Source: Thermoplasmata archaeon
GTDB lineage: Archaea > Thermoplasmatota > Thermoplasmata > Thermoplasmatales > Aciduliprofundaceae
Assembly: GCA_021160945.1 (NCBI GenBank)
Contig: JAGHBQ010000109.1
Coordinates: 1 to 5,879 of the forward strand
DNA length: 5,879 nt
Direction of reading: 5' to 3'
This document shows, piece by piece, positions 1 to 5,532 of the stretch. The translations under genes and the position numbers were made by a program. The stretch's first letter is position 1. Each line of letters begins with the position of its first letter. Under the pieces are notes generated by a model. It made no database searches. It worked only from the letters and a program-made list of their open reading frames with translations, and was not told where the DNA came from.

Positions 1-57
1 CAGGTGAATTCATAATACTGTCGTAATGGTACAGATACACGAACAGAACCATGGTAA

Positions 58-64
58 GGAGAGG
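58..64 (+). promoter_or_regulatory. Shine-Dalgarno site of the interrupted peptidase gene
   Basis: The sequence GGAGAGG lies five bases before the ATG at 70. It supports 70 as a usable start even though the encoded protein seems to begin inside the family's usual N-terminal region. The same reading frame is closed just upstream by TAA at 55-57 and at 13-15, so no longer in-frame start exists in the window. Confidence 0.55.
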
Positions 65-69
65 AAAGA

Positions 70-633
70 ATGATAACCACTGAGGAAACGAAACTTGTGG
101 TTATGACCCACAGCCCTCCGGGTAGGGCGAGAGGAGAAGTTATTCCCATAAAAAGTGAGGAGGACTGGGAAAAAGTAAAAGGCAAAATTGTGCTTGTGAG
201 GGAGAACTGGAGGGAGAATTACAGAAGAGCATGTAAAAAAGGAGCTAAAGGATACATTGCCTATAGAAAAGGTTTGAAAAATGCAGTTCCTTATATCGGG
301 TTATTTTTAACCAGAAAAGATCTTGAATGGGCAAAGATACCTGCAGTGGCCATATCGGAATCTTTGGCCATGGAGCTTATCCGTAAAACCGAGAATGGCG
401 AAAAATTTAGTGTTAGATTGGAAGTTAAGAGTAAAGTAAAAGAAAAGGAGATTCTTCCAATCATATACGCTACCATAGGCAAGCCACCCTATATTCTATT
501 CTCCGCACACATATGCCACCCGAGGCCTGGAGCAAATGATAATGCAAGCGGCTCTGCGATGCTCATTGAACTTGCCAGAGTTCTCAGAGATCTTCATAAT
601 GAAAATTTTCGATTTGGATTTGCATTCCTGTGA
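70..633 (+). CDS. N-terminal fragment of the M28/DUF4910-like peptidase
   Basis: This 187-residue product starts at ATG 70 behind a GGAGAGG site and ends at the in-frame TGA. It holds the segment KGKIVLVRE with YRRACKKGAKGYIAYR, typical of PA-like inserts that begin by closing a beta hairpin around a 'gkIvLv' strand. It also holds the first zinc-binding motif, with His147/His150 and Asp157 in GANDNASG. The catalytic Glu, second Asp and last His are missing, so a peptidase function for this fragment alone is unlikely. It may be annotated as a separate gene by automatic pipelines. Confidence 0.55.
   Translation: MITTEETKLVVMTHSPPGRARGEVIPIKSEEDWEKVKGKIVLVRENWRENYRRACKKGAKGYIAYRKGLKNAVPYIGLFLTRKDLEWAKIPAVAISESLAMELIRKTENGEKFSVRLEVKSKVKEKEILPIIYATIGKPPYILFSAHICHPRPGANDNASGSAMLIELARVLRDLHNENFRFGFAFL
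631..633 (+). other. In-frame TGA replacing a probable Trp codon
   Basis: The local reading is GFAFL-stop-VPEHIGT. Related peptidases, as I recall them, read like FLW-(V/L)-PE-x-x-GT, so the ancestral codon was probably TGG and one G-to-A change would give TGA. TGA is a normal terminator elsewhere here: the deaminase, the DUF6015-like gene, the DUF58 gene, the Mut7-C gene and this gene itself all end in TGA. A genome-wide TGA-to-Trp reassignment is therefore not supported. Confidence 0.65.
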
Positions 634-699
634 GTTCCCGAGCACATAGGGACATCAGTCTTTATTGAAAAACATGCAATACTGGATAATTATTATGGA

Positions 700-1461
700 G
701 TGATAAATCTGGATATGGTTGCAGGGAATAAAATTCTCTTTATACGCACTCCACTTTCTCGATTTTCTCTTCTCTCTCCTGTTTTGGAGCTTTTCCTCAA
801 ACTGAAAAATTCCAAAACTCAGGATTTTACAATGGATATCCCGGGATTACCTCTTTCTGCAACGCCATATTCAGTAGGTAGCGATCACGATATATTCAAC
901 TTTTTCGGCGTTCCAGCAGTGATGGTGATCACATGGCCATATCCCTATTACCATTCGAGTGAAGATTCTGTAGATAAGCTCAACAAGGAAAGTATTGAAA
1001 TTATAGGTAAAGCGGTGTTAGCATCCTCCCTCTTTCTCTCACAGAAAGAGTTGAAAAAATTTGCCCGTGCATCTCAACTAACTTATCTGGGAGAGCTGAG
1101 TATGAAGAGAGAAGTTAAGGTGGTAGAAATTCTTGTAGATGCAGGCTTGAAGAGGGATGGAAAATTTTTGGGCATAGAAATTGGTAAGGAAGGTAAAAAG
1201 AATGGATGGCTTAGATGGACAAGAAAGGGTATGCTCACTCCTGAGATTATAAAAGAGGAAAAGAACCGGGCGAAATTGCAGGAAATTTATCGTAATAGAA
1301 GGAATATTTCGTTAATTCACGAACTGATTATGCTAGGAGAGCAGCTTGATGAAAGTTCTGCTTGGCAGGCTCTTTGGGAAGAATATGGAGAATACGATAT
1401 GAGAAAAATCAGGGATGCTCTCAAGATTCTGGAAAAAGAGAGAGTAAAAAAATTCACTTGA
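700..1461 (+). CDS. C-terminal fragment of the M28/DUF4910-like peptidase
   Basis: This segment shares the frame of the upstream fragment. It stays open from codon 189 (base 634), and the first possible initiation codon is GTG 700, inside the conserved INLDMVAG motif. It carries the zinc-ligand Asp of that motif, [15 protein letters not shown], and the last ligand His in YYHSSED. A lysine- and glutamate-rich tail follows (about 165 residues), ending in a likely helix bundle. GGAG at 697-700 overlaps the GTG itself and lies about 14 bases before the ATG at 715, so independent initiation is not well supported. It ends eight bases inside the convergent dCMP deaminase gene. Best read as the second half of the interrupted gene. 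Confidence 0.5.
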   Translation: MINLDMVAGNKILFIRTPLSRFSLLSPVLELFLKLKNSKTQDFTMDIPGLPLSATPYSVGSDHDIFNFFGVPAVMVITWPYPYYHSSEDSVDKLNKESIEIIGKAVLASSLFLSQKELKKFARASQLTYLGELSMKREVKVVEILVDAGLKRDGKFLGIEIGKEGKKNGWLRWTRKGMLTPEIIKEEKNRAKLQEIYRNRRNISLIHELIMLGEQLDESSAWQALWEEYGEYDMRKIRDALKILEKERVKKFT

Positions 1462-1936
1462 GCTCTCCCACTATGCTCTTTATAACCTCATCGCTTAGCT
1501 TATACTGACGGACCTTTATTCCACTCTCGATGAGTATGAGTTTTGCGAGATCATCCGGATACCCTTCAGAATAAACGATCTCCTTGATTTCCGCATTTAT
1601 GAGCATCTTGGCACAAACTACACATGGATGATTTGTCACATAGATTGTCGCATCTTTTATAGATACTCCATGCACGGCGGCCTGTATTATGGCATTCTGC
1701 TCTGCGTGCAGGCCGCGACATAATTCGTGTCTCTCTCCACTTGGAATATTTAGCTCCTCTCTTATGCATCCTGTAACATCGCAGTGTGCCAATCCCTTGG
1801 GTGGACCGTTGTATCCCGTGGCAAGAACTCTCCGATCTTTGACTATCACTGCCCCAACTTTCCTTCGGGTACAAGTGGCTCTAGTGGAAACAAAGTAGGC
1901 AAGGCGCATAAAGTATTCATCCCAGGATGGACGCAT
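1454..1936 (-). CDS. Deoxycytidylate (dCMP) deaminase
   Basis: This zinc enzyme of the cytidine/deoxycytidylate deaminase fold converts dCMP to dUMP, the precursor for dTMP, in the cytoplasm. The 160-residue protein opens with [13 protein letters not shown], the usual family start. It then shows KVGAVIVKD, the substrate loop GYNGPPKG (residues 41-48), the HAEQNAI motif (zinc ligand His77, proton-shuttling Glu79) and PCVVCAKML (Cys105 and Cys108). Extra cysteines at 52, 57 and 73 could hold a structural zinc, as in other dCMP deaminases. I chose ATG 1936 over an in-frame TTG at 1954. The ATG matches the family start, and a TATA-like box sits 26 bases upstream, as expected for a leaderless archaeal message. 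The 3' end overlaps the convergent peptidase gene by eight bases. Late-competence ComEB is a close relative, but nothing here suggests competence. Confidence 0.93.
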   Translation of the reverse strand: MRPSWDEYFMRLAYFVSTRATCTRRKVGAVIVKDRRVLATGYNGPPKGLAHCDVTGCIREELNIPSGERHELCRGLHAEQNAIIQAAVHGVSIKDATIYVTNHPCVVCAKMLINAEIKEIVYSEGYPDDLAKLILIESGIKVRQYKLSDEVIKSIVGELK

Positions 1937-1957
1937 AGATGGGATATTTCGCAATGG

Positions 1958-1966
1958 TTATTTTAA
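1958..1966 (-). promoter_or_regulatory. TATA-like box for the dCMP deaminase gene
   Basis: On the minus strand this reads TTAAAATAA, centred about 26 bases before ATG 1936. That is the spacing of an archaeal box A to a start site at the A of the ATG. No Shine-Dalgarno site precedes the ATG, which fits a leaderless transcript. The box lies in the 55-base gap after the upstream DUF6015-like gene, so the deaminase probably has its own promoter. Confidence 0.5.
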
Positions 1967-1977
1967 CTTTCTATTGG

Positions 1978-1983
1978 AAAAAA
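1978..1983 (-). terminator. Oligo-T terminator candidate after the DUF6015-like gene
   Basis: Six consecutive T on the minus strand follow the TGA stop of the upstream gene by eight bases. Archaeal RNA polymerase often terminates at such T runs without a hairpin. The position, between that stop and the deaminase promoter, fits independent transcription units. One short run is weak evidence. Confidence 0.35.
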
Positions 1984-1991
1984 TTCTGAGT

Positions 1992-2357
1992 TCACTTCTC
2001 TTCTTTGAAGAGTTTCCTATAAAACTCCTCAGGGCTCTCCTCTTCCTCCTCTTCCTTCTCCTTTCTCTGAAGAATTTCTTCAATCTTGTCCTTTCTGTAA
2101 ACCCAGTAATGGATACGCCACAGTTTTCCCTTTGAAATAGTTATCTCTTCCTCCATCGGTTTTACTACTTCCAGTTCTTCCAAGGTGTAAAAGACATCCC
2201 TATCTGCTGGTGTCAGGATGTTATCAATTATTCTATCATTATAACCAAAGAAGTTTATCACATAATCTGTTAGTTTCTTTATGTCCTCCTCTGCCAGTTT
2301 TCGCCCCAACAACTTTTTAAGCACAGTATATAAAACATCATAGGTGACAACATCCAT
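1992..2357 (-). CDS. DUF6015-like protein of unknown function
   Basis: A 121-residue acidic cytosolic protein with no membrane segment. Residues 5-38 look like a helical region (YDVLYTVLKKLLG, EEDIKKLTDYVINFFG). The block DRDVFYTLEELEVVKP (52-67) and KLWRIHYW (78-85) match, from memory, the DUF6015 family seen in Thermoplasmatota and relatives. The fold is winged-helix-like by appearance only. The C-terminus carries a run of acidic residues, EKEEEEEES (100-108), and may be disordered before a short helix. I place the start at ATG 2357 rather than GTG 2405. The longer form would translate the AT-rich promoter block, while ATG 2357 has a TATA-like box centred about 28 bases upstream and no ribosome site, as in leaderless genes. 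It is divergent from the Mut7-C/Pelota pair, which hints at shared regulation but not function. Confidence 0.75.
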   Translation of the reverse strand: MDVVTYDVLYTVLKKLLGRKLAEEDIKKLTDYVINFFGYNDRIIDNILTPADRDVFYTLEELEVVKPMEEEITISKGKLWRIHYWVYRKDKIEEILQRKEKEEEEEESPEEFYRKLFKEEK

Positions 2358-2377
2358 TGTGGAGGGGATATCGTAAC

Positions 2378-2394
2378 AAAAATTAAATAATTTT
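2378..2394. promoter_or_regulatory. Shared divergent AT-rich promoter box
   Basis: The 17-base block AAAAATTAAATAATTTT is nearly palindromic. Read leftward it lies about 28 bases before ATG 2357, ideal for a leaderless start. Read rightward it would place initiation near 2410-2414, giving a leader of about ten bases before ATG 2422. One box, or two overlapping ones, may therefore drive both the DUF6015-like gene and the Mut7-C/Pelota operon. Confidence 0.5.
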
Positions 2395-2421
2395 CGTAAT
2401 GCCACTTTTAGCAGTGTTGAT

Positions 2422-2913
2422 ATGAAAAAAGATAAATCTTCTTACTGCATGCTTGAAGATGTGAAATTTCTCGTGGACCACATGCTGGGCAAGCTTGCCA
2501 AGTATCTTCGTTTCCTGGGCTATGATACCTATTACCCCACAGGGAAAATGAGCGACGATGAAATACTTGCCCTGGCAAAAAAAGAGGGAAGGATAATTAT
2601 CACAAGAGACAGGGAGCTAGCAAGAAGGAGCAATGGAGTATATGTGGAGAGTGAGGATTACAAAGAGCAGCTGAAATCTGTGATCAAAAAATTCAAATTG
2701 GATGATGAGAATCTCCTTTCCCGCTGCTCAATCTGCAATGTACCCTTAGTTGAGGTGGAGAAGGAGAAACTCAGAGATAAAATTCCATCTTATGTGTACG
2801 AGCATAATGATGAATTTTATATGTGCCCCAAATGTGGTAGGGTTTACTGGTATGGCACGCATACACAGAGGATTGAGGAGAAGATAAAGAGCATTCTGGA
2901 GGATGCAAAATGA
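2422..2913 (+). CDS. Mut7-C family RNase with C-terminal zinc ribbon
   Basis: The N-terminal part is a PIN-like Mut7-C domain. KFLVDHMLGKLAKYLRFLGYDT (from residue 15) carries Asp19, SDDEIL (44-49) more acidic residues, and IIITRDRELARR (58-69) Asp63 and Glu65. Together these would form a metal-binding RNase centre. The C-terminal part is a treble-type zinc ribbon with Cys102/Cys105 and Cys135/Cys138, ending CPKCGRVYWYGTH, the standard signature of archaeal Mut7-C proteins. At 163 residues it is full length for the stand-alone form. ATG 2422 adds a 12-residue, Lys-rich lead-in. ATG 2449 or GTG 2461 (VKFLVDHML) would match the common family start better, and no ribosome site decides between them. 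Its TGA overlaps Pelota's ATG, so the two should be co-translated. RNase activity is known or proposed for the family, and the target here is inferred from context. Confidence 0.85.
   Translation: MKKDKSSYCMLEDVKFLVDHMLGKLAKYLRFLGYDTYYPTGKMSDDEILALAKKEGRIIITRDRELARRSNGVYVESEDYKEQLKSVIKKFKLDDENLLSRCSICNVPLVEVEKEKLRDKIPSYVYEHNDEFYMCPKCGRVYWYGTHTQRIEEKIKSILEDAK
2898..2903 (+). promoter_or_regulatory. Shine-Dalgarno site of Pelota
   Basis: GGAGGA lies six bases before the Pelota ATG, inside the last codons of the Mut7-C gene. It is the strongest ribosome-binding match on the plus strand. With the ATGA stop-start overlap, it indicates coupled translation from one message. Confidence 0.8.
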
Positions 2914-3902
2914 AAATTGAAGAGAAGGAGAGAGGAGAAATAACGATTAAGGTAGACAATGTTGACGACCTCTGGTATCTCAGCAATGTAATCTCTCCCG
3001 GAGATCTCATTTTTGGATTTGTGTATCGTAAGGATACCCAGTCATCGGATATGCAGAGGGCAAAAAAGGTGGAGAGAAAGAAGATAAGGGTGGGAATAGA
3101 GGTGAAAAAACTTGAATTCCAAGATTTTTCTGACAGATTGAGAATTCTCGGAATAATAGTCAGGGGCCCGGAGGATTATCTAGGAACGCATCAATCCATC
3201 AATGTCGGCATTGGGGATGAAATATCTATCTTGAAAGAGTGGAGCAGAGAGGAGATAAAACTTCTTCATGAAGGGGTTGAGAATTCTCAGAGACCGCAGA
3301 TTTATTTTTTGGGATTGGAGCATGGTCTTGCCACTCTTGCATCTCTGAAAAGTTACGGAATACAAGAACTCACGAGTTTGAGAAAGAGGGGGGACGAGGA
3401 TGATGAGTTCTTTGGTGAAATTTTGAAGGTAATAAAAGAAAGCAGGGATGAAAAATGTCCATTAGTTATCCTGGGTCCAGGCTTTTATAAGGAGAATTTT
3501 TTGAGATTTGCAGGCGAAGGTCTTAAAAATTACATAGTGGTTCAGGCATCTCATGGAGATATGCGTGGTATCTACGAAGTCCTGAAATCTGGAGTACTTG
3601 AAAAATTGCTTAAAGAACACAGAGTGGCTAAGGAGGAGAAGATGATAGAGGAACTTCTGCAGGAGATCAAGAAAGAAGGACTTTACGCCTATGGCAAAGA
3701 TGAGGTGGAGAATTATCTGAAGATGGGTGCTGTGGATAAGCTTCTTGTAACAGATAGAGAGTTCAAAAATTACAGAGAGTTCTTAGATCTGGCTATACGC
3801 ACAGGAGCTGAAGTTCATATAATAAGCACATCCCATGAGGCTGGAAAAATATTGCAGAATTTAGGGGGTATTGCTGCTCTCCTCAGATTTAGGACGAACT
3901 AG
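2910..3902 (+). CDS. pelA: Ribosome rescue factor Pelota (Dom34 homologue)
   Basis: Pelota enters the A site of stalled archaeal ribosomes, delivered by aEF1A, and with ABCE1 splits the subunits. The 330-residue length is normal for archaea. The Sm-like domain A spans about 1-125, including DDLWYLSNVISPGDL (19-33) and IVRGPEDYLGTHQSINVG. The central eRF1-like domain follows (about 126-235), with LGPGFYKENF (188-197) and SHGDMRGIYEVL (214-225). The C-terminal domain (about 236-330) holds YGKDEVENYLKMGAVDKLLVTD (261-282) and ends STSHEAGKILQNLGGIAALLRF. There is no GGQ motif, as expected for Pelota and unlike aRF1. The family consensus at 215-220 is closer to HGG, so HGDMRG is a mild variant. 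The gene overlaps the upstream Mut7-C RNase by four bases, and its last 42 bases overlap the convergent membrane-protein gene. Confidence 0.96.
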   Translation: MKIEEKERGEITIKVDNVDDLWYLSNVISPGDLIFGFVYRKDTQSSDMQRAKKVERKKIRVGIEVKKLEFQDFSDRLRILGIIVRGPEDYLGTHQSINVGIGDEISILKEWSREEIKLLHEGVENSQRPQIYFLGLEHGLATLASLKSYGIQELTSLRKRGDEDDEFFGEILKVIKESRDEKCPLVILGPGFYKENFLRFAGEGLKNYIVVQASHGDMRGIYEVLKSGVLEKLLKEHRVAKEEKMIEELLQEIKKEGLYAYGKDEVENYLKMGAVDKLLVTDREFKNYREFLDLAIRTGAEVHIISTSHEAGKILQNLGGIAALLRFRTN

Positions 3903-4358
3903 GAAGTAGAGGAGGAGTAGTATCACCATTCCAAGGCCGACTATTCCCCAGAATCCATAGCCTATTGGAAGGTGGAAGAAGATGTATGCAGAGAGGAATG
4001 AGAGTGGCAAAGAGAGGAGAACATAAACCACCGTCTCTCTTTTTATCATACCAAATCTCTGGAAAAACCTATAGAGATACATGTGTAAAAGAAGTAGAGC
4101 AAGCAAGGCGTAAGCCAGAGCTATGGTGACCCAAGAGTACGGGTTATAACCTTCAAGGGCCACAGGCAAAGCTGCCACAGCTATAAAATTGTAGAGATGG
4201 AAAAACACCTCACTTTCGATTATTCTGTAGAGAAACAGAGCTGCGATGGATATTCCAATCACTGTCAGAGTAAGAAGAAGTATACGAAGGGAGCTGGATG
4301 CTAGCAGTAACAGGAGAAAGAAATATATTGCCAGAGATAACCATATAGCCCTTTTCAT
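3861..4358 (-). CDS. Small polytopic membrane protein of a MoxR/DUF58 operon
   Basis: I do not recognise a family. The 165-residue protein is mostly hydrophobic, with about six likely membrane segments near residues 4-20, 25-44, 52-69, 74-98, 108-128 and 133-154. Short charged loops (RFFQRFGMIKRE, 97-108) and a polar tail (RPKSEESSNTP) complete it, and it has no obvious catalytic motif. The start is ATG 4358, not the in-frame TTG at 4403. The ATG overlaps the DUF58 stop as ATGA and has a good AGGTGAT ribosome site. Coupling to DUF58 and MoxR suggests it is the membrane partner of that module, a place often taken by larger proteins such as transglutaminase-type ones. That role is inferred from position only. 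Its 3' end overlaps Pelota by 42 bases on the opposite strand. Confidence 0.8.
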   Translation of the reverse strand: MKRAIWLSLAIYFFLLLLLASSSLRILLLTLTVIGISIAALFLYRIIESEVFFHLYNFIAVAALPVALEGYNPYSWVTIALAYALLALLLLHMYLYRFFQRFGMIKRETVVYVLLSLPLSFLSAYIFFHLPIGYGFWGIVGLGMVILLLLYFLVRPKSEESSNTP

Positions 4359-5530
4359 CTCATCACCTTCAGGAGGGAGGTAAGAGGATACTCTATATTC
4401 CAATCTATTACTCTGGAATATATCCTCAATCTTCTTATTCTCACTTCCCTTTCAATTCTTAGTAGCTTGGTTGCCAGGTTCTCCCCATCGCCTATCAGCG
4501 TGGGTGAGATTACTAGGATATCATAATCCTTCGCAAGCAGTTCTACCACAGCGTCATCAATATCCCATGATAGAAGAGGGGAGATGAGAATCACGAAGGA
4601 GTTTGGAGGAAAGAATCTGGATACAATGAATTTCCCGTAATCAAAAGACAATCTGCTTATACTCCCACTCCGTACATAGAGAAGCCGATCTAGAATTAAA
4701 TACATGGCTCTTTTCCCATAGGATGGATAGATCCAGTCCACCGTGCGACCTAAAACAACGAGCCCCACTCTGCTTCTTGTTCTGGAGAGATATGTTGCAA
4801 TGGTGGCGGCAGCTCTAACCGATGCGTTGAGCAATTTTTCATATTCTTCCTCTCCTTTATAGAATCTTCTCACATCCAAAAGTATTACAGTATCTCCTGT
4901 TCTTTCACTTTCAAATTCGTTAACCATTAGTTTGTCTGTTCTTGCGGTAGCCTTCCAGTTTATCCTTTTCATCTCATCTCCAGCCTGATAGTCTCTTATA
5001 TCCATGAATTCCAGACCTTGTCCTTTCCTGCGCGAGGGATAATCTCCTAGCAGCGTTCTCGTCTTCCTAGGCTTTATCTGGAGTTTTCTCATATACTCTA
5101 TCTTGGGGTAAATTCTCAACTCTCCCTCATCCTCCTTCTCGAGATAATTTGCCTGAAGCCCCAGAAAATCTTCAAAATATATCTCCATTTTTTTAAAGGA
5201 TATTTTACCGAAAGGATAGAGCCTGACCTTTTTCTTCTCCAAGCAAATGTTTTTGCAGTATCCTCTTAATTCATTTAATGCATCCTTTATGTGATAATAG
5301 CTCTCTCCCTTTATCTCATACTTGAATTCTGCAGTATTTCCCTCCACATATCTCTTTTCCTCAAATTCCCTTTTCACTCCTATTTCCTTCTTTCTTCGAA
5401 ATTCTGAAAACACTATGAGCCAGAGAAATGGTATGGATAGAAATACAGGTAATGGAGATATGAAAACAAATCCAAGGAGAATAAGAAGAGAAAAGTATAT
5501 GATAAAAGCATAGTATTGCAGTGTCCGCAT
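4355..5530 (-). CDS. DUF58 domain protein (MoxR-associated, vWA-like)
   Basis: A 391-residue membrane-anchored protein. Two hydrophobic stretches (about 7-25 and 28-43) form an N-terminal hairpin in the membrane. A beta-rich, Ig-like region follows to about 155. The DUF58 signature (about 170-205) reads GQGLEFMDIRDYQAGDEMKRINWKATAR, split here as G-x-G-x-EF, R-x-Y, GDxxxRINWKATAR. A vWA-like domain follows from VILLDVR (215). Its first strand carries DVRRF where metal-binding vWA domains have DxSxS, so the MIDAS site looks degenerate. RVGLVVLG and the YDILVISP strand complete the fold. Family members work with MoxR AAA+ ATPases in assembling or activating membrane or envelope complexes, and the client here is unknown. 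It starts two bases after the MoxR stop with an AGGTGT ribosome site and overlaps the next gene by ATGA. Confidence 0.9.
   Translation of the reverse strand: MRTLQYYAFIIYFSLLILLGFVFISPLPVFLSIPFLWLIVFSEFRRKKEIGVKREFEEKRYVEGNTAEFKYEIKGESYYHIKDALNELRGYCKNICLEKKKVRLYPFGKISFKKMEIYFEDFLGLQANYLEKEDEGELRIYPKIEYMRKLQIKPRKTRTLLGDYPSRRKGQGLEFMDIRDYQAGDEMKRINWKATARTDKLMVNEFESERTGDTVILLDVRRFYKGEEEYEKLLNASVRAAATIATYLSRTRSRVGLVVLGRTVDWIYPSYGKRAMYLILDRLLYVRSGSISRLSFDYGKFIVSRFFPPNSFVILISPLLSWDIDDAVVELLAKDYDILVISPTLIGDGENLATKLLRIEREVRIRRLRIYSRVIDWNIEYPLTSLLKVMR
4361..4368 (-). promoter_or_regulatory. Shine-Dalgarno site of the small membrane protein
   Basis: On the minus strand AGGTGATG precedes ATG 4358 by two bases, with the GGTG core five bases away. 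It matches the 16S 3' end complement (GGAGGTGATC). It decides the start against the longer TTG option and lies within the last codons of the DUF58 gene, implying coupled translation. Confidence 0.7.
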
Positions 5531-5532
5531 AC

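Larger units (their letters stand above)
70..1461 (+). pseudogene. M28/DUF4910-type metallopeptidase-like gene interrupted by one in-frame TGA
   Basis: Two open segments in the same frame join into one 463-codon gene if the TGA at 631-633 (codon 188) is read through. Codons 1-140 resemble a PA-like insert plus linker. The motif SAHICHPRPGANDNASG (from about residue 145) carries the His and Asp zinc ligands of M28-type aminopeptidases. VPEHIGT directly after the stop carries the Glu, INLDMVAG (Asp about 215) the next ligand, and YYHSSED (His about 295) the last. The remaining ~150 residues are a charged helical tail, perhaps a winged-helix-like domain as in DUF4910 proteins. The stop separates the ligands, so neither half could be an active enzyme alone. 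The rest of the frame is intact, which points to a recent nonsense mutation, a base-call error or readthrough. The N-terminal domain of relatives also seems absent. Family assignment is from motif recall. Confidence 0.7.

Noticed and set aside
631..633. TGA as a selenocysteine codon
   Set aside because: The position fits Trp, not a Cys/redox site. No convincing SECIS-like hairpin was seen in the bases around or after 1461, and the likely lineage is not known to use selenocysteine.
631..633. TGA reassigned to Trp genome-wide
   Set aside because: TGA clearly ends several neighbouring genes (deaminase at 1454, DUF6015-like at 1992, Mut7-C at 2913, DUF58 at 4355), and Trp is encoded by TGG in them.
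1689..1966. Plus-strand open frames opposite the dCMP deaminase
   Set aside because: They are antisense shadows of a gene with unmistakable zinc motifs and have no recognisable protein features.
2429..2440. Inverted repeat AAGATAAATCTT as an operator
   Set aside because: The arms are only five bases and AT-rich, so chance is likely. It is kept only as a note to the start-site question.
2771..3010. Minus-strand open frame across the Mut7-C/Pelota junction
   Set aside because: It is antisense to two well-supported genes, with odd composition and no ribosome site.
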